Of a stretch of 64,000 bases of DNA, positions 35,706 through 44,421 are shown one piece after another. Position 1 is the stretch's first letter, and each line of letters starts with the position of its first letter. Under the pieces are notes generated by a model. The model saw only the letters and a list, made by a program, of their open reading frames with translations. It was not told where the DNA came from and did not search any database. The position numbers were made by a program, and so were the translations under genes. Source of the stretch: Desulfovibrio sp. TomC. GTDB taxonomy: Bacteria; Desulfobacterota; Desulfovibrionia; Desulfovibrionales; Desulfovibrionaceae. The stretch covers positions 1-64,000 of the forward strand of contig NZ_JSEH01000004.1 of the NCBI RefSeq assembly GCF_000801335.2, in the 5' to 3' direction.

Positions 35706-36965
35706 ATGGTCAGCGTCCGCAAAAGCCTTTTGCAGTTCCTGTTTGCCGGGTCGTTCATGAAGCGGTGGAACGACAAACACCGCAGTATGGAATTGGTGGA
35801 GGTCGACAAACAGGCCCATAAGATGATGGTGGCCTGGATGCTCTACGAACTCAATTCCCGCCATCTGCCCGAACCGAAGCGGCTGGCCCTGGGGCTGGAG
35901 ATCGTCGAGGGCGGATTGTTTGAATATCTCTACCGGTTGGTCATCACCGACATCAAGCCGCCGGTCTTTTATAAAATCAAGGCCAATCCGGCCCATTACC
36001 GGCAGCTCACCAACTGGGTGTTCGAGCAGCTCGAACCCCGGGTGCGCGAACTGGGCGAGGACTTCTGGGGGCGGCTTCGGGCCTATCTGTCCGTGCCGGA
36101 AAGCGACGCCCCGGCCCGGCGCATCCTGGACGCGGCCCATCTCTATGCCAGCGGCTGGGAATATTCCCTGATCAAGCGCGACAATCCCTGGGACGACGAG
36201 TTGCTTGAAATCGAGTCGTCGTTTACCGGCGGTCTGGCCCGGTTTGCCGATCTGCGCGGGGTGCGCGATCTGGCCGACGGGCTCTTTGCCGGCAAGAAGA
36301 CGCCGCTGGGGCATTTCGGCCGGCTGCTTGGGCAGCTGCGGTTCCAGACCCGTTGGTCCCAGACCCCGCGCATCCCGGAGACCTCGGTGCTGGGCCACAT
36401 GTTCCTCGTGGCCGCCTACGGCTATTTTTTCAGTCTGGCGGTGGACGCCTGCCCGGCCAGGCGGCTGAACAATTTCTTTGCCGGCCTGGTCCACGACATG
36501 CCCGAACTCCTCACCCGCGACATCATCTCCCCGGTCAAGCAGTCGGTCGCGCCGCTTGGAGATATGATAAAGGAATATGAAAACCAGGAACTGGAGCGAC
36601 GGGTCTTTTCGGTCCTGACCGGCGGCGGCTACGGCGATCTGGCCGACCGGCTGGCCTATTTCCTGGGCATCGAGGTGGGCTCGGAATTTTACGAATCCAT
36701 CCGCGACGAGACCGGGAAAGCGGTGCGGGTGACGCCCGACGAACTGGAGCACCGCTGCAACCTGGACAGCTTCGATCCCAAGGACGGGCAGCTCCTAAAG
36801 GTCTGCGATTCGCTGGCCGCCTTTATTGAGGCCTACACCGCCCTTCGAAACGGCATCACCTCCGATCAGCTGCAACAGGCGGTGTGGCGGCTGCGTACCC
36901 GCTATTCGCCGGTGGTCCTTTTTGGTAAGGTCCATGTCGGAGCCTTGCTGGCGGATTTCGATTGA
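35706..36965 (+). CDS. HD-domain phosphohydrolase
   Basis: 419 residues. The HD signature is split as in YfbR-like enzymes: a His in SVLGHMFLVAAYGYF (about residue 230), then FAGLVHDMPELLTRDI with the HD pair, and a distal Asp in LLKVCDSLAAFIEAY. These proteins hydrolyse nucleotides or other phosphate esters using a metal ion. AAAGGAG lies 5 nt before the ATG at 35706; an upstream extension to 35091 overlaps rplM and is rejected. A CBS-domain gene follows after 67 bp and may be co-transcribed. Substrate unknown. Confidence 0.8.
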   Translation: MVSVRKSLLQFLFAGSFMKRWNDKHRSMELVEVDKQAHKMMVAWMLYELNSRHLPEPKRLALGLEIVEGGLFEYLYRLVITDIKPPVFYKIKANPAHYRQLTNWVFEQLEPRVRELGEDFWGRLRAYLSVPESDAPARRILDAAHLYASGWEYSLIKRDNPWDDELLEIESSFTGGLARFADLRGVRDLADGLFAGKKTPLGHFGRLLGQLRFQTRWSQTPRIPETSVLGHMFLVAAYGYFFSLAVDACPARRLNNFFAGLVHDMPELLTRDIISPVKQSVAPLGDMIKEYENQELERRVFSVLTGGGYGDLADRLAYFLGIEVGSEFYESIRDETGKAVRVTPDELEHRCNLDSFDPKDGQLLKVCDSLAAFIEAYTALRNGITSDQLQQAVWRLRTRYSPVVLFGKVHVGALLADFD

Positions 36966-37032
36966 CCAGCCCTTCACAAGCCTGGGCAAACCGGGTTAGG
37001 CTGGCGCACCGCCACGCCATCGGAGAAAGAGA

Positions 37033-37509
37033 ATGCTACGCAAACGCGCCTTCGACGCCTTGCGCACCGACGTGCTTGCCGTCGACGCCGGCGAGCCCCT
37101 GGAACTTGTTGCCAGCAAATTGCAGCAACATCTGGAGAAATGCCCGGAACTGGATGCCGCCGTGGTCATGCGCCAGGGGCGCTACGTGGGTATCGTGAGT
37201 CTTCGGACGCTCCTGTCGGACTTAAACGACTGCGCCCTGGACGCAAGCCTGCGCACCAGTCTTGGCGATGATGATTTTGAGGAAACCTATCGCGCCGCCT
37301 GTCGCCACTGCATGGGGCGCAAAGCGGCCGACGCCGCCCGGCGCGACATCCCCAAGGTGTCGGCCGCCGATCCCCTGCATCTGGTCCTGGACGCCATGAT
37401 CAAGGCGGACAGCCGCTTTGCCGTGGTCTTGGAAGGCGAGCGGCTGCTTGGACTGGTGCCCTTGGGCGAGATCTTCCGCGAGATGCGCCGCGAGTGCGCC
37501 CAGCTGTAA
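37033..37509 (+). CDS. CBS-domain pair protein
   Basis: 158 residues forming two CBS repeats: one around VVMRQGRYVGIVSLRTLL and one around AVVLEGERLLGLVPLGEI. Between them lies a Cys/His segment (YRAACRHCMGRKAAD) not typical of CBS modules. Such stand-alone pairs usually bind adenine nucleotides and regulate a partner; the HD phosphohydrolase just upstream is a candidate. Confidence 0.82.
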   Translation: MLRKRAFDALRTDVLAVDAGEPLELVASKLQQHLEKCPELDAAVVMRQGRYVGIVSLRTLLSDLNDCALDASLRTSLGDDDFEETYRAACRHCMGRKAADAARRDIPKVSAADPLHLVLDAMIKADSRFAVVLEGERLLGLVPLGEIFREMRRECAQL

Positions 37510-37680
37510 CCCCTTGCCTGACCACGCTGCCACGGCCCCGGGGCAACGTGCGCCGCACTGCCCCTGGCCGAAGGAGAGGCGACGTCCGCACCGTTGGATT
37601 GGGAGGGGAACGCTTGGCCCGGCAATCCGGCGCTCGCCCCGCTGACCCAACACCGCGCGTATCCCGTCGATGCAGTCATT

Positions 37681-38568
37681 TCATGCGTTGGCGTGCTGTG
37701 TCTGCTCCGAAATAGCGCTGACTATTTTCGCCCAGGTCCCTTTTGGCATGTCATGGCCCATACCGGGAATAATCAATAACCGGGCCCCCGGTATCGTCTG
37801 GGCTGTGTCTTTCCCTGCCTCGACGGGCAGCAGCGGATCTTTTGCCCCATGTATCACAAGTGTTGGCGCTTTGATGGATGCAAGCGACGGTCTTCTGTCT
37901 CCACTGACCATAAGGGCCGCATTTTGGCGCGCCATTCCCTGCGGATAATAGGACCGATCATAGCTCGTTTCTAAGAATGCTCGGGCTCGTTCTTCCTCAA
38001 ATGGAAATCCAGGACTCCAGATTTTTCGCCATGTCTGCACATTGTGCTCAATATAGGCTTCGCGTTCCTCCGGCGGCGGCGCGACAACAGCAGCTATTGC
38101 CTCTGGTTTCCCTTGCGGAAGGCCGGGGTTGCCTGTGCTCGACATGATGGACGTCAGGCTCAGGACATGTCCCTGGTGTCTGGAGGCGATGACCTGAGCG
38201 ATCATGCCGCCCATTGAAGCGCCGCAGATGTGGGCTTTCTCTATGCCTAACGCAGCCAGGAGGCCAACGGAGTCGTCGGCCATATCTTCAAGAGTATAGG
38301 CTGACTGCACGGCCTTGCCTTCCATGGCGGCTTGTATTGTCGCCATAATATCCGGGATGCCCGCTTCCTCAAATTTTGTCGAGAGGCCGGCGTCACGGTT
38401 GTCAAAACGAATGACGAAGAGCCCTGTTTGGGCCAAGTGTTCACAGAACTCAATATCCCAGAATGTTAGTTGGGCTCCATTCCCTGCGATTAATAAGAGT
38501 GCAGGAAAATGCTTCTCGCCAAACGTGTCGTACGCAATCTGAATCCCATTGGCTGTTACAGTTGGCAT
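37681..38568 (-). CDS. Alpha/beta hydrolase
   Basis: 295 residues, full length. Nucleophile elbow GASMGG (Ser118), acid in HGAKDPLLP, and His in GMGHDMP complete the catalytic triad; the oxyanion region is AGNGAQ, and FDNRDAGLS is typical of the esterase/haloperoxidase-like subgroup. AGGAG lies 6 nt before the ATG. Convergent with the CBS gene. Substrate cannot be predicted. Confidence 0.9.
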   Translation of the reverse strand: MPTVTANGIQIAYDTFGEKHFPALLLIAGNGAQLTFWDIEFCEHLAQTGLFVIRFDNRDAGLSTKFEEAGIPDIMATIQAAMEGKAVQSAYTLEDMADDSVGLLAALGIEKAHICGASMGGMIAQVIASRHQGHVLSLTSIMSSTGNPGLPQGKPEAIAAVVAPPPEEREAYIEHNVQTWRKIWSPGFPFEEERARAFLETSYDRSYYPQGMARQNAALMVSGDRRPSLASIKAPTLVIHGAKDPLLPVEAGKDTAQTIPGARLLIIPGMGHDMPKGTWAKIVSAISEQTQHANA

Positions 38569-38940
38569 TGGCTACTCCTGCCCCGCTAGGGGCACTTCGA
38601 GGCATCTGGCCATTCAATTTAGTTTATACAGTAACGACAAGCAGAGGCAAGTTCAACCTGTCCGGCAGCCGACCTGGGGAGTGAATACGCGCAAGCGCCC
38701 AGATTCGGGCGAAGTGGCCTCGGTCGACAGACCGCGCCGTTCGTGCCGGCGGTTGCCGGCAGAGAAGCCGGGCGAGTCGCAAGCGCAATGCCCGGCGCGA
38801 CGTTTCGTGGGCAGGGTCCGGCCTGGGTTTGACTCCAGGGGCTTTGCCTCGGAAATGGCGGGAACCGGCCACGCACCTCGGGAGCGCCGTCTCTGGGCGG
38901 GAGGATGTGGGGGAAACGGGTCCGGAGTGGGAAATCGTCC
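38569..38940. other. Gene-free region
   Basis: 372 bp between the hydrolase start and the end of the HD-GYP gene, both on the minus strand. It must hold the hydrolase promoter and the HD-GYP transcript end. No conserved frame, hairpin with a T-run or repeat was recognised. Confidence 0.5.
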
Positions 38941-39954
38941 CTATTTTTGATTGGCCAGCATGGCGATCAACCGTTTGACAATGTCGCTGGGGTAGCGGCG
39001 GCTGTCGTCGAAGAGTTTTTTGGCCGCCGCCAGCGGTTCCATGGCCGGGGCGTAAGCCCGCTTGGCAATCATGGCGCAAAACGAATCCACCACACCGGCC
39101 AAGAGTCCCAATTCCGAGATATTGCCCATGGTCAGTTTCTGCGGGTAGCCCGAGCCGTCGAGGCGCTCGTGGTGTTCCGACACGCAGCGCTCCATTTCCG
39201 CAAACTTGATGTCGATGCGCGTGAGCATCTCATATCCGGCCATGGTATGGTTGCGGATTTTTTGCATTTCATCGGGCAGCAACGTCTTGGTCTTGTCGCG
39301 GATCATGGCCGGCACCCGGGTCATGCCAAGATCGTGCAGAAACAGGCCAAGGATGGTGCGATCCAGGATGGCGCGCGCATTTCTGCTGTCGCGAAACGTC
39401 TCGGACTGGCCGGCCAGAAACAGGTGCAGGCCGAGCAGGCCGCAGTTGACGGCGTGGTTGGGCAGGCTGTGGGTGGTGTGCATCCGCTTGGCCAGGGCCT
39501 TGGTGCGGTTGAAATCCTCCCACACGTACTCGGTCAGCACCAAAACGTCCTCGCGCACCTTGTCGTAGACGATGCGCACCGGCTGATCGAAGAAGGCTTC
39601 CATGCGCCGGGTGAGCGCAATCTGGAAAATATCGGCAATCTCCGCTTCGGTGAGATGCTTGTCGAGGAGCACCAGATCGAGCTGGTAGCTGATGTGCTTG
39701 ACGTAGACCGAATGATCTTCGCGGGAGACGAAGATCGTGCCCCCGGCCACCAGATCGGCCAACTCCTGGGATTGCTCCTTGGAAAGTCGGTCCCCAACCT
39801 TATAATACGGCGTGATGCGGGAAACCGGCTCCAGGAACCGGTAGATATTGAGCGGCGGGCGGAACTTGCTAAAACTCTGGAGAATATCCGGATTGATCTG
39901 GTAATATTCTTCTTCAAGTCCTACCGGAATTTCCAGTGTCGACCTCTCGCGCAT
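38941..39954 (-). CDS. HD-GYP domain protein (putative c-di-GMP phosphodiesterase)
   Basis: 337 residues. The N-terminal ~130 residues are a sensor-like region without recognised family (YYQINPDILQSFSKF, PYYKVGDRLS). The HD-GYP half has LFLHDLGMTRVPAMI, the NHTMAGYEML helix and HHERLDGSGYP, so catalytic HD and GYP motifs are intact. The start at 39954 is supported by GGAAGGG upstream; extension to 40188 crosses into the mraZ control region and is unlikely. Transcribed away from the dcw cluster. Confidence 0.85.
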   Translation of the reverse strand: MRERSTLEIPVGLEEEYYQINPDILQSFSKFRPPLNIYRFLEPVSRITPYYKVGDRLSKEQSQELADLVAGGTIFVSREDHSVYVKHISYQLDLVLLDKHLTEAEIADIFQIALTRRMEAFFDQPVRIVYDKVREDVLVLTEYVWEDFNRTKALAKRMHTTHSLPNHAVNCGLLGLHLFLAGQSETFRDSRNARAILDRTILGLFLHDLGMTRVPAMIRDKTKTLLPDEMQKIRNHTMAGYEMLTRIDIKFAEMERCVSEHHERLDGSGYPQKLTMGNISELGLLAGVVDSFCAMIAKRAYAPAMEPLAAAKKLFDDSRRYPSDIVKRLIAMLANQK

Positions 39955-40254
39955 GATGCCCTTCCATGGGTCGTGTGACGTCGGGGTTTCCTTCCGGCCA
40001 GCGGAAGGGGGCGAGCATTCGCCATGACTTCCATCCCTTAACGGGTTCTGCAACATTCTGGCAAGGCTTGCAGCCCCGCGACCTTTTTCCCAGGCTTTGC
40101 CGCTTGTTTTCAGGTGGTTAGCAAAACCGCTGGAAAATGTCCTGAAATCCCACTCGCTTTGCTGAAACATCCCGATATACCGGCCCATTTCCCACCTTGG
40201 CCCCGGAAAGGCGGGGATGGATGTGGCATTTCCCTGTCAAGAGGTGGTTTGCCC

Positions 40255-40315
40255 TTGACACCAATAAGCGATTGGTGGAGAGAATGTGGGAAATGGTGGT
40301 AAGAAGTGGTGAGCC
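40255..40315 (+). promoter_or_regulatory. dcw promoter with MraZ-type operator
   Basis: TTGACA at 40255-40260 and a weak -10 (GAGAAT, 40280-40285). Four GTGG direct repeats start at 40275, 40286, 40296 and 40306, spaced 11, 10 and 10 bp; this matches the direct-repeat boxes bound by MraZ in other bacteria. The boxes cover the -10 and start region, so bound MraZ would repress its own operon. They lie 17-57 bp before the mraZ start. The remaining 39955-40254 shows no gene. Confidence 0.75.
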
Positions 40316-40331
40316 ATCTGTGTGAGGGACC

Positions 40332-40790
40332 GTGTTCAGAGGGCATTCCAATCGCAGCCTCGACCCCAAGGGTCGCTTGATGCTGCCTCCGGAGTTTCGG
40401 GAGGAGATCTTTCGACTCGTCCCTGATGGCCGGATCATGCTCACCAATAACTTCGATGGGGCCATAAGCGGCTATCCCATGCCGGAATGGGAGCAGGTGG
40501 AAGCCAGTTTTCGGTCCGGCAACACACTGATTCCGGGCTTCCGGGACATCGAACGGTTTTTTATTGCCGGGGCCACCGAGGTGACGCTGGATAAGCAGGG
40601 GCGGGTGCTCATTCCGCCGTATCTGCGCACCTACGCCGCTCTGGACAAGGATTTGGTGCTGGCCGGGGTGGGGACGAAGTTCGAAATCTGGGACCAGAGC
40701 CGCTTCGAGGAGCGCCTGCGCCAGACCGCCGCCAATTTCAACGCGCATATGGACACGCTGGCCGCGTCCGGAATCGCGCTGCGGTTTTAA
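40332..40790 (+). CDS. mraZ: Transcriptional regulator MraZ
   Basis: 152 residues with two SpoVT/AbrB-like swapped-hairpin repeats: FRGHSNRSLDPKGRLMLP (1-18) and the later GATEVTLDKQGRVLIPPYLR region. It is a DNA-binding regulator of the dcw operon and starts with GTG. It is the first gene of the cluster and lies directly behind four MraZ-type boxes. Confidence 0.95.
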   Translation: MFRGHSNRSLDPKGRLMLPPEFREEIFRLVPDGRIMLTNNFDGAISGYPMPEWEQVEASFRSGNTLIPGFRDIERFFIAGATEVTLDKQGRVLIPPYLRTYAALDKDLVLAGVGTKFEIWDQSRFEERLRQTAANFNAHMDTLAASGIALRF

Positions 40791-40798
40791 GGACAGGC

Positions 40799-41773
40799 GT
40801 GGACAACCAACCCGTGCATATACCGGTCCTTTTACAGGAAGTGATCGAATACCTCGGCATCAAGCCGGGGATGAAAATTCTGGACGCCACGGTCGGGCTT
40901 GGCGGGCATTCTAGGGGGATGCTCGATGCGGCCGGGGGAGAGGGGCAGGTGCTCGGTTTGGACAGGGATAGGGAAGCCCTGTCCGAGGCCGGGCGACGAC
41001 TTGCCCCCTACGGCGAGCGGGTGCGCCTGGTGCGCTCGCGTTTAAGCCGGTTCCCGGCCATCCTGGCCGAGGCGGGGTGGGAGAAGGTCGATGCTGCACT
41101 CCTGGACGCAGGGATGTCCTCGTTGCAGCTCGACGACCCGGAGCGGGGCTTCGGGTTTTTAAACGACGGCCCCCTGGACATGCGCATGGGGGCCGAGGAC
41201 GGCGGGGAGAGCGCCGAGGCGCTGATCAATCTGGCCCCGTTTGCCAGATTGGCCGAGATCATCCGGGAGTACGGCGAAGATCCGCAGGCCGGGCGCATTG
41301 CCCGGGCCATCGTGGCGGCCAGGGAACAGGCGCCCATCACCACCACGGCCCGGTTGGCCGAGGTGGTCTGGCAGGCCTACCCGGCCAAATGGCGGGCCAC
41401 GGCCCGGCAGCACCCGGCCACGCGGACCTTCCAGGCCCTGCGGATGGCCGTCAATGAAGAGTTGGCCGAACTGGCCGCCTTTTTGGAGGCCATCCCGGAC
41501 CATCTTGCCCCGGGGGGGCGGGTGGCCGTGATCTCGTTTCACTCCCTGGAGGACCGGCTGGTCAAGCGGGCGTTTCGCCACGAGGCCACCGATTGTCTGT
41601 GCCCCAGGGAACAGATGGTCTGTATTTGCGGGCATCGGGCCAGGTTTCGGATCCTGACCAAAAAGCCCGTCATGGCAGGGGAAGAGGAAGTTCGGGGCAA
41701 CTCGCGCGCGCGCAGCGCCAAGCTGCGGGTGGCCGAGCGGTTGCCAGACGCCGGGGATAGGGCCGCATACTAG
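40799..41773 (+). CDS. rsmH: 16S rRNA (cytosine-1402-N4)-methyltransferase
   Basis: 324 residues. SAM-binding motif I reads ATVGLGGHSRGML; motif IV region LDAGMSSLQLDDPERGFGF (family usually DLGVSS, here Ala-Gly-Met replaces Leu-Gly-Val); CPREQMVCICGHRARFRILTK in the C-terminus. It starts with GTG 8 bp after mraZ. Second gene of the dcw cluster in most bacteria. Confidence 0.96.
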   Translation: MDNQPVHIPVLLQEVIEYLGIKPGMKILDATVGLGGHSRGMLDAAGGEGQVLGLDRDREALSEAGRRLAPYGERVRLVRSRLSRFPAILAEAGWEKVDAALLDAGMSSLQLDDPERGFGFLNDGPLDMRMGAEDGGESAEALINLAPFARLAEIIREYGEDPQAGRIARAIVAAREQAPITTTARLAEVVWQAYPAKWRATARQHPATRTFQALRMAVNEELAELAAFLEAIPDHLAPGGRVAVISFHSLEDRLVKRAFRHEATDCLCPREQMVCICGHRARFRILTKKPVMAGEEEVRGNSRARSAKLRVAERLPDAGDRAAY

Positions 41774-41781
41774 GAGTGGGA

Positions 41782-42264
41782 ATGGGCGCGTTGTCGAAAG
41801 AATGGGCCATTTCCATGGCCTTTAGCCTGGCATTGCTGCTGATTTTCGGCCTGGGACTGGTGTGGGTCAACATTGAGCGGGTCGATCTGGCCTACGAGCT
41901 CAACAAGATCCAGCACCAGATCGACGAACGGGAAGTCCTCTCGTCCAAGCTCGAAGTGGAACGCAATACCCTGATCACGCCTTCCCGGCTGCGCGAACTG
42001 GCCAAGGAGCGGGGGCTGGGACCGGCCCGTCCGGGCCAGATCCGGCGTGTGGCCGCAAGCGGCGAGATCGAGGCTTCCCCGTTGCTGCCCGTGACCGCCG
42101 AACCCGCCAAAAAAGCGACCAAGGTCGCCGCCGAACCGGTCAAGCCCGTGGCCAAGGTCACGGCCGAAGCCGGCGGCAAGGCCGCGGCCAAGGCTTCCGC
42201 TCGGGCCGCCCGGGCCGTTGCCGCGCCCAAACCTTTTGAACCCGCCCCGGCGGGTGGGCAGTAG
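41782..42264 (+). CDS. ftsL: Cell division protein FtsL
   Basis: 160 residues. A short cytoplasmic N-terminus, one membrane helix (about residues 10-32), a coiled-coil segment (YELNKIQHQIDERE) and a TPSRLRELAKERGLG motif typical of FtsL are followed by an Ala/Lys/Pro-rich tail of about 70 residues absent from most FtsL. AGGAG 5 nt upstream favours ATG 41782. Position between rsmH and ftsI supports the call. Confidence 0.88.
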   Translation: MGALSKEWAISMAFSLALLLIFGLGLVWVNIERVDLAYELNKIQHQIDEREVLSSKLEVERNTLITPSRLRELAKERGLGPARPGQIRRVAASGEIEASPLLPVTAEPAKKATKVAAEPVKPVAKVTAEAGGKAAAKASARAARAVAAPKPFEPAPAGGQ

Positions 42265-42373
42265 ATCGGTTATGGCCATGAACCATTCCAACGTCACCTT
42301 TTCAGGCAGCCTGTCCCCGGATGCGCCGTGGCGTATCGCGGGATTGTGGCGGTAACGGGCCTCGGGACCGGAC

Positions 42374-44410
42374 ATGCGCAAACCGCCCAAAGAACGCCAG
42401 CACACGACCGTACGGGACTGGAGCCGGGTCAAGCTCACCTGTGTGGGTGTCCTGCTGGGACTGGCCTGGCTTGGCCTGTGGAGCCGGGCTGGCTATCTGC
42501 AGATCGTGGCCGGTCCGGAGTTGGCCCAATTGGCCGTTCGCCAGCATGTGGCCTCGGAAGTGGACAAGGGGGCGCGCGGCGAAATTTATGACCGCTCTGG
42601 TCGCCTGCTGGCCAAAAGCGTCGAGATCGAAGGCCTGTTTGTCCGGCCCAAGGAAATTGTCGATCCGGACAAGACGGCGGCCTTCCTGGCCAAGGTGCTC
42701 CACATGAAGGAGCAGCGGGTCAGGAAGAAGCTGCAAAGTTCGTCGGGCATGGTCTACCTGTCCTGGCGGGTCGGGGACCGCACCGCTGCGCGCATCCGGG
42801 AAGCGGCCCTGCCGGGTGTGCATTTCACCAAGGAATTTGGGCGGTTTTATCCCAATGGCCATCTGGCCAGCCAGTTGATGGGCTTTGTCGGCGTGGGGGA
42901 TGTGGGCCTTGAGGGCCTGGAGAAGTCCTTCGACGGCCAACTCTCGGGCCGGCAGGCCAAATACGTGGTCCAACGCGACGCCTCGGGCCGTCGCTTTTAT
43001 TTCGATTCCCAAGGCCGGGAGCTGGCCGACATCAACGGCCACGACGTGCGTCTGACCATCGACGCCCAGATTCAGTTTTTCGCCGAAGAGGAACTCGAGA
43101 AAGCCGTTACCACCAACAACGCCAAGGCCGGCACCTGCCTCGTGGTCCACGTGCCCACGGGCGAAGTTCTGGCCATGGCCAACTATCCCTTTTTCAATCC
43201 CAACGTCGGGCGCGGCATCAGTCCGCGCATTGCCCGCAATCACGCCGCCCTGGATGTGTTCGAACCCGGTTCCACCATGAAGCCCCTGCTCGTGGCTGCG
43301 GCTCTGCAGGAACGCACGGTGCGTCCGTCAACGACGTTTAACTGCGAGAACGGCAAGTTCGGACTGGCCGGCCGGGTCATCAAGGATACCCATTCCTACG
43401 GCGTGCTGCCGGTCAATATGATCGTGCGCGTTTCGAGCAACATCGGCGCGGCCAAGATCGGGATGCAGCTCGGCTCGGCCCGACTGCACAACTATTTTGA
43501 AAAACTTGGCTTTGGGAGACAGTCCGGATTGCCCATTTCCGGCGAGGGCAAGGGCCTCTTGCGCCCGGTCAAAGCCTGGTCGATCCTGGATCTGGCCACG
43601 GCTTCTTTCGGTCAGGGCGTGGCCGTCACCCCGGCCCAACTGGCCCAGGCCTATCTCATTTTGGCCAACGACGGGGTGTACAAGCCGCTGAAGATCGTGG
43701 CCGCTCCCGACGACGCCGCAGCCCAACGCCAGCCCTACCGGGTGTTTGATGCCGACGTGGCCCGCACGGTCCAGCAAATGATGCGCGACGTGGTCCATGA
43801 GGAGCACGGCACCGGCCGCTCGGCCATGATCGCCGGCCTGGAAACCGGCGGCAAGACCGGCACGGCCCAGAAGGCCGGTTCGACCGGCGGTTACGGCAAC
43901 AAATATCTTGGCTCCTATGTCTCCTTTATCCCGGCCATCAGCCCCGAATACATCGTCATGGTCATGGTTGACGAACCCGAGCCAAGCCATTACGGCGGCG
44001 TGGTCGCTGCGCCGGCAGTGCGCGAGGTGACCCTGCGGATGCTCTCCTACCTCGGCCGGATGCCTGAAACCGTGCAGGTGGCCAAGGCGGCGGCCTCCGG
44101 CGCTGTTTCCGGCTCCACGGCTGCAGCCGAGACGCCGGCTGCGCCCATGGCGCCGTCCAAGGCGGACAAGGACATCCTGGCCATCGCCCAGTCCAAAACG
44201 GCCGAGACCAAGGCCGTCGAAATCCATGCCGTGCCGGATTTTTCAGGGATGCCGCTGCGGCGGGTGGTGGAGATTCTGGCCGGCAAGGGCATTATGCCGC
44301 GCCTGGAAGGGCAGGGGCTGGTGGTCTCCAAGCAAAGTCCCGGTCCGGGTACGCCCTGGCCCGGGGAAAACAAATCAGAGTTCGTGCTCTGGCTGGCCAG
44401 ACCGTCCTGA
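42374..44410 (+). CDS. ftsI: Septal peptidoglycan transpeptidase FtsI/PBP3
   Basis: 678 residues. One N-terminal membrane helix (about 21-45), a PBP dimerisation domain (ARGEIYDRSGRLLA), and a transpeptidase domain with SxxK (Ser300-Lys303), SSN (354-356) and KTG (494-496). After a ~70-residue Ala-rich linker it ends in a PASTA-like domain (VPDFSGMPLRRVVEIL, about 617-675). A C-terminal PASTA domain is typical of Gram-positive SpoVD-like and delta-proteobacterial enzymes and absent from E. coli FtsI. It cross-links septal peptidoglycan with FtsW. Confidence 0.95.
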   Translation: MRKPPKERQHTTVRDWSRVKLTCVGVLLGLAWLGLWSRAGYLQIVAGPELAQLAVRQHVASEVDKGARGEIYDRSGRLLAKSVEIEGLFVRPKEIVDPDKTAAFLAKVLHMKEQRVRKKLQSSSGMVYLSWRVGDRTAARIREAALPGVHFTKEFGRFYPNGHLASQLMGFVGVGDVGLEGLEKSFDGQLSGRQAKYVVQRDASGRRFYFDSQGRELADINGHDVRLTIDAQIQFFAEEELEKAVTTNNAKAGTCLVVHVPTGEVLAMANYPFFNPNVGRGISPRIARNHAALDVFEPGSTMKPLLVAAALQERTVRPSTTFNCENGKFGLAGRVIKDTHSYGVLPVNMIVRVSSNIGAAKIGMQLGSARLHNYFEKLGFGRQSGLPISGEGKGLLRPVKAWSILDLATASFGQGVAVTPAQLAQAYLILANDGVYKPLKIVAAPDDAAAQRQPYRVFDADVARTVQQMMRDVVHEEHGTGRSAMIAGLETGGKTGTAQKAGSTGGYGNKYLGSYVSFIPAISPEYIVMVMVDEPEPSHYGGVVAAPAVREVTLRMLSYLGRMPETVQVAKAAASGAVSGSTAAAETPAAPMAPSKADKDILAIAQSKTAETKAVEIHAVPDFSGMPLRRVVEILAGKGIMPRLEGQGLVVSKQSPGPGTPWPGENKSEFVLWLARPS

Positions 44411-44421
44411 GTGGCGAGGCG

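Noticed and set aside
42272-42355. 27-residue plus-strand frame between ftsL and ftsI
   Set aside because: It has an ATG and stop in the gap, but no clear ribosome site and no recognisable features; chance is likely in 110 bp.
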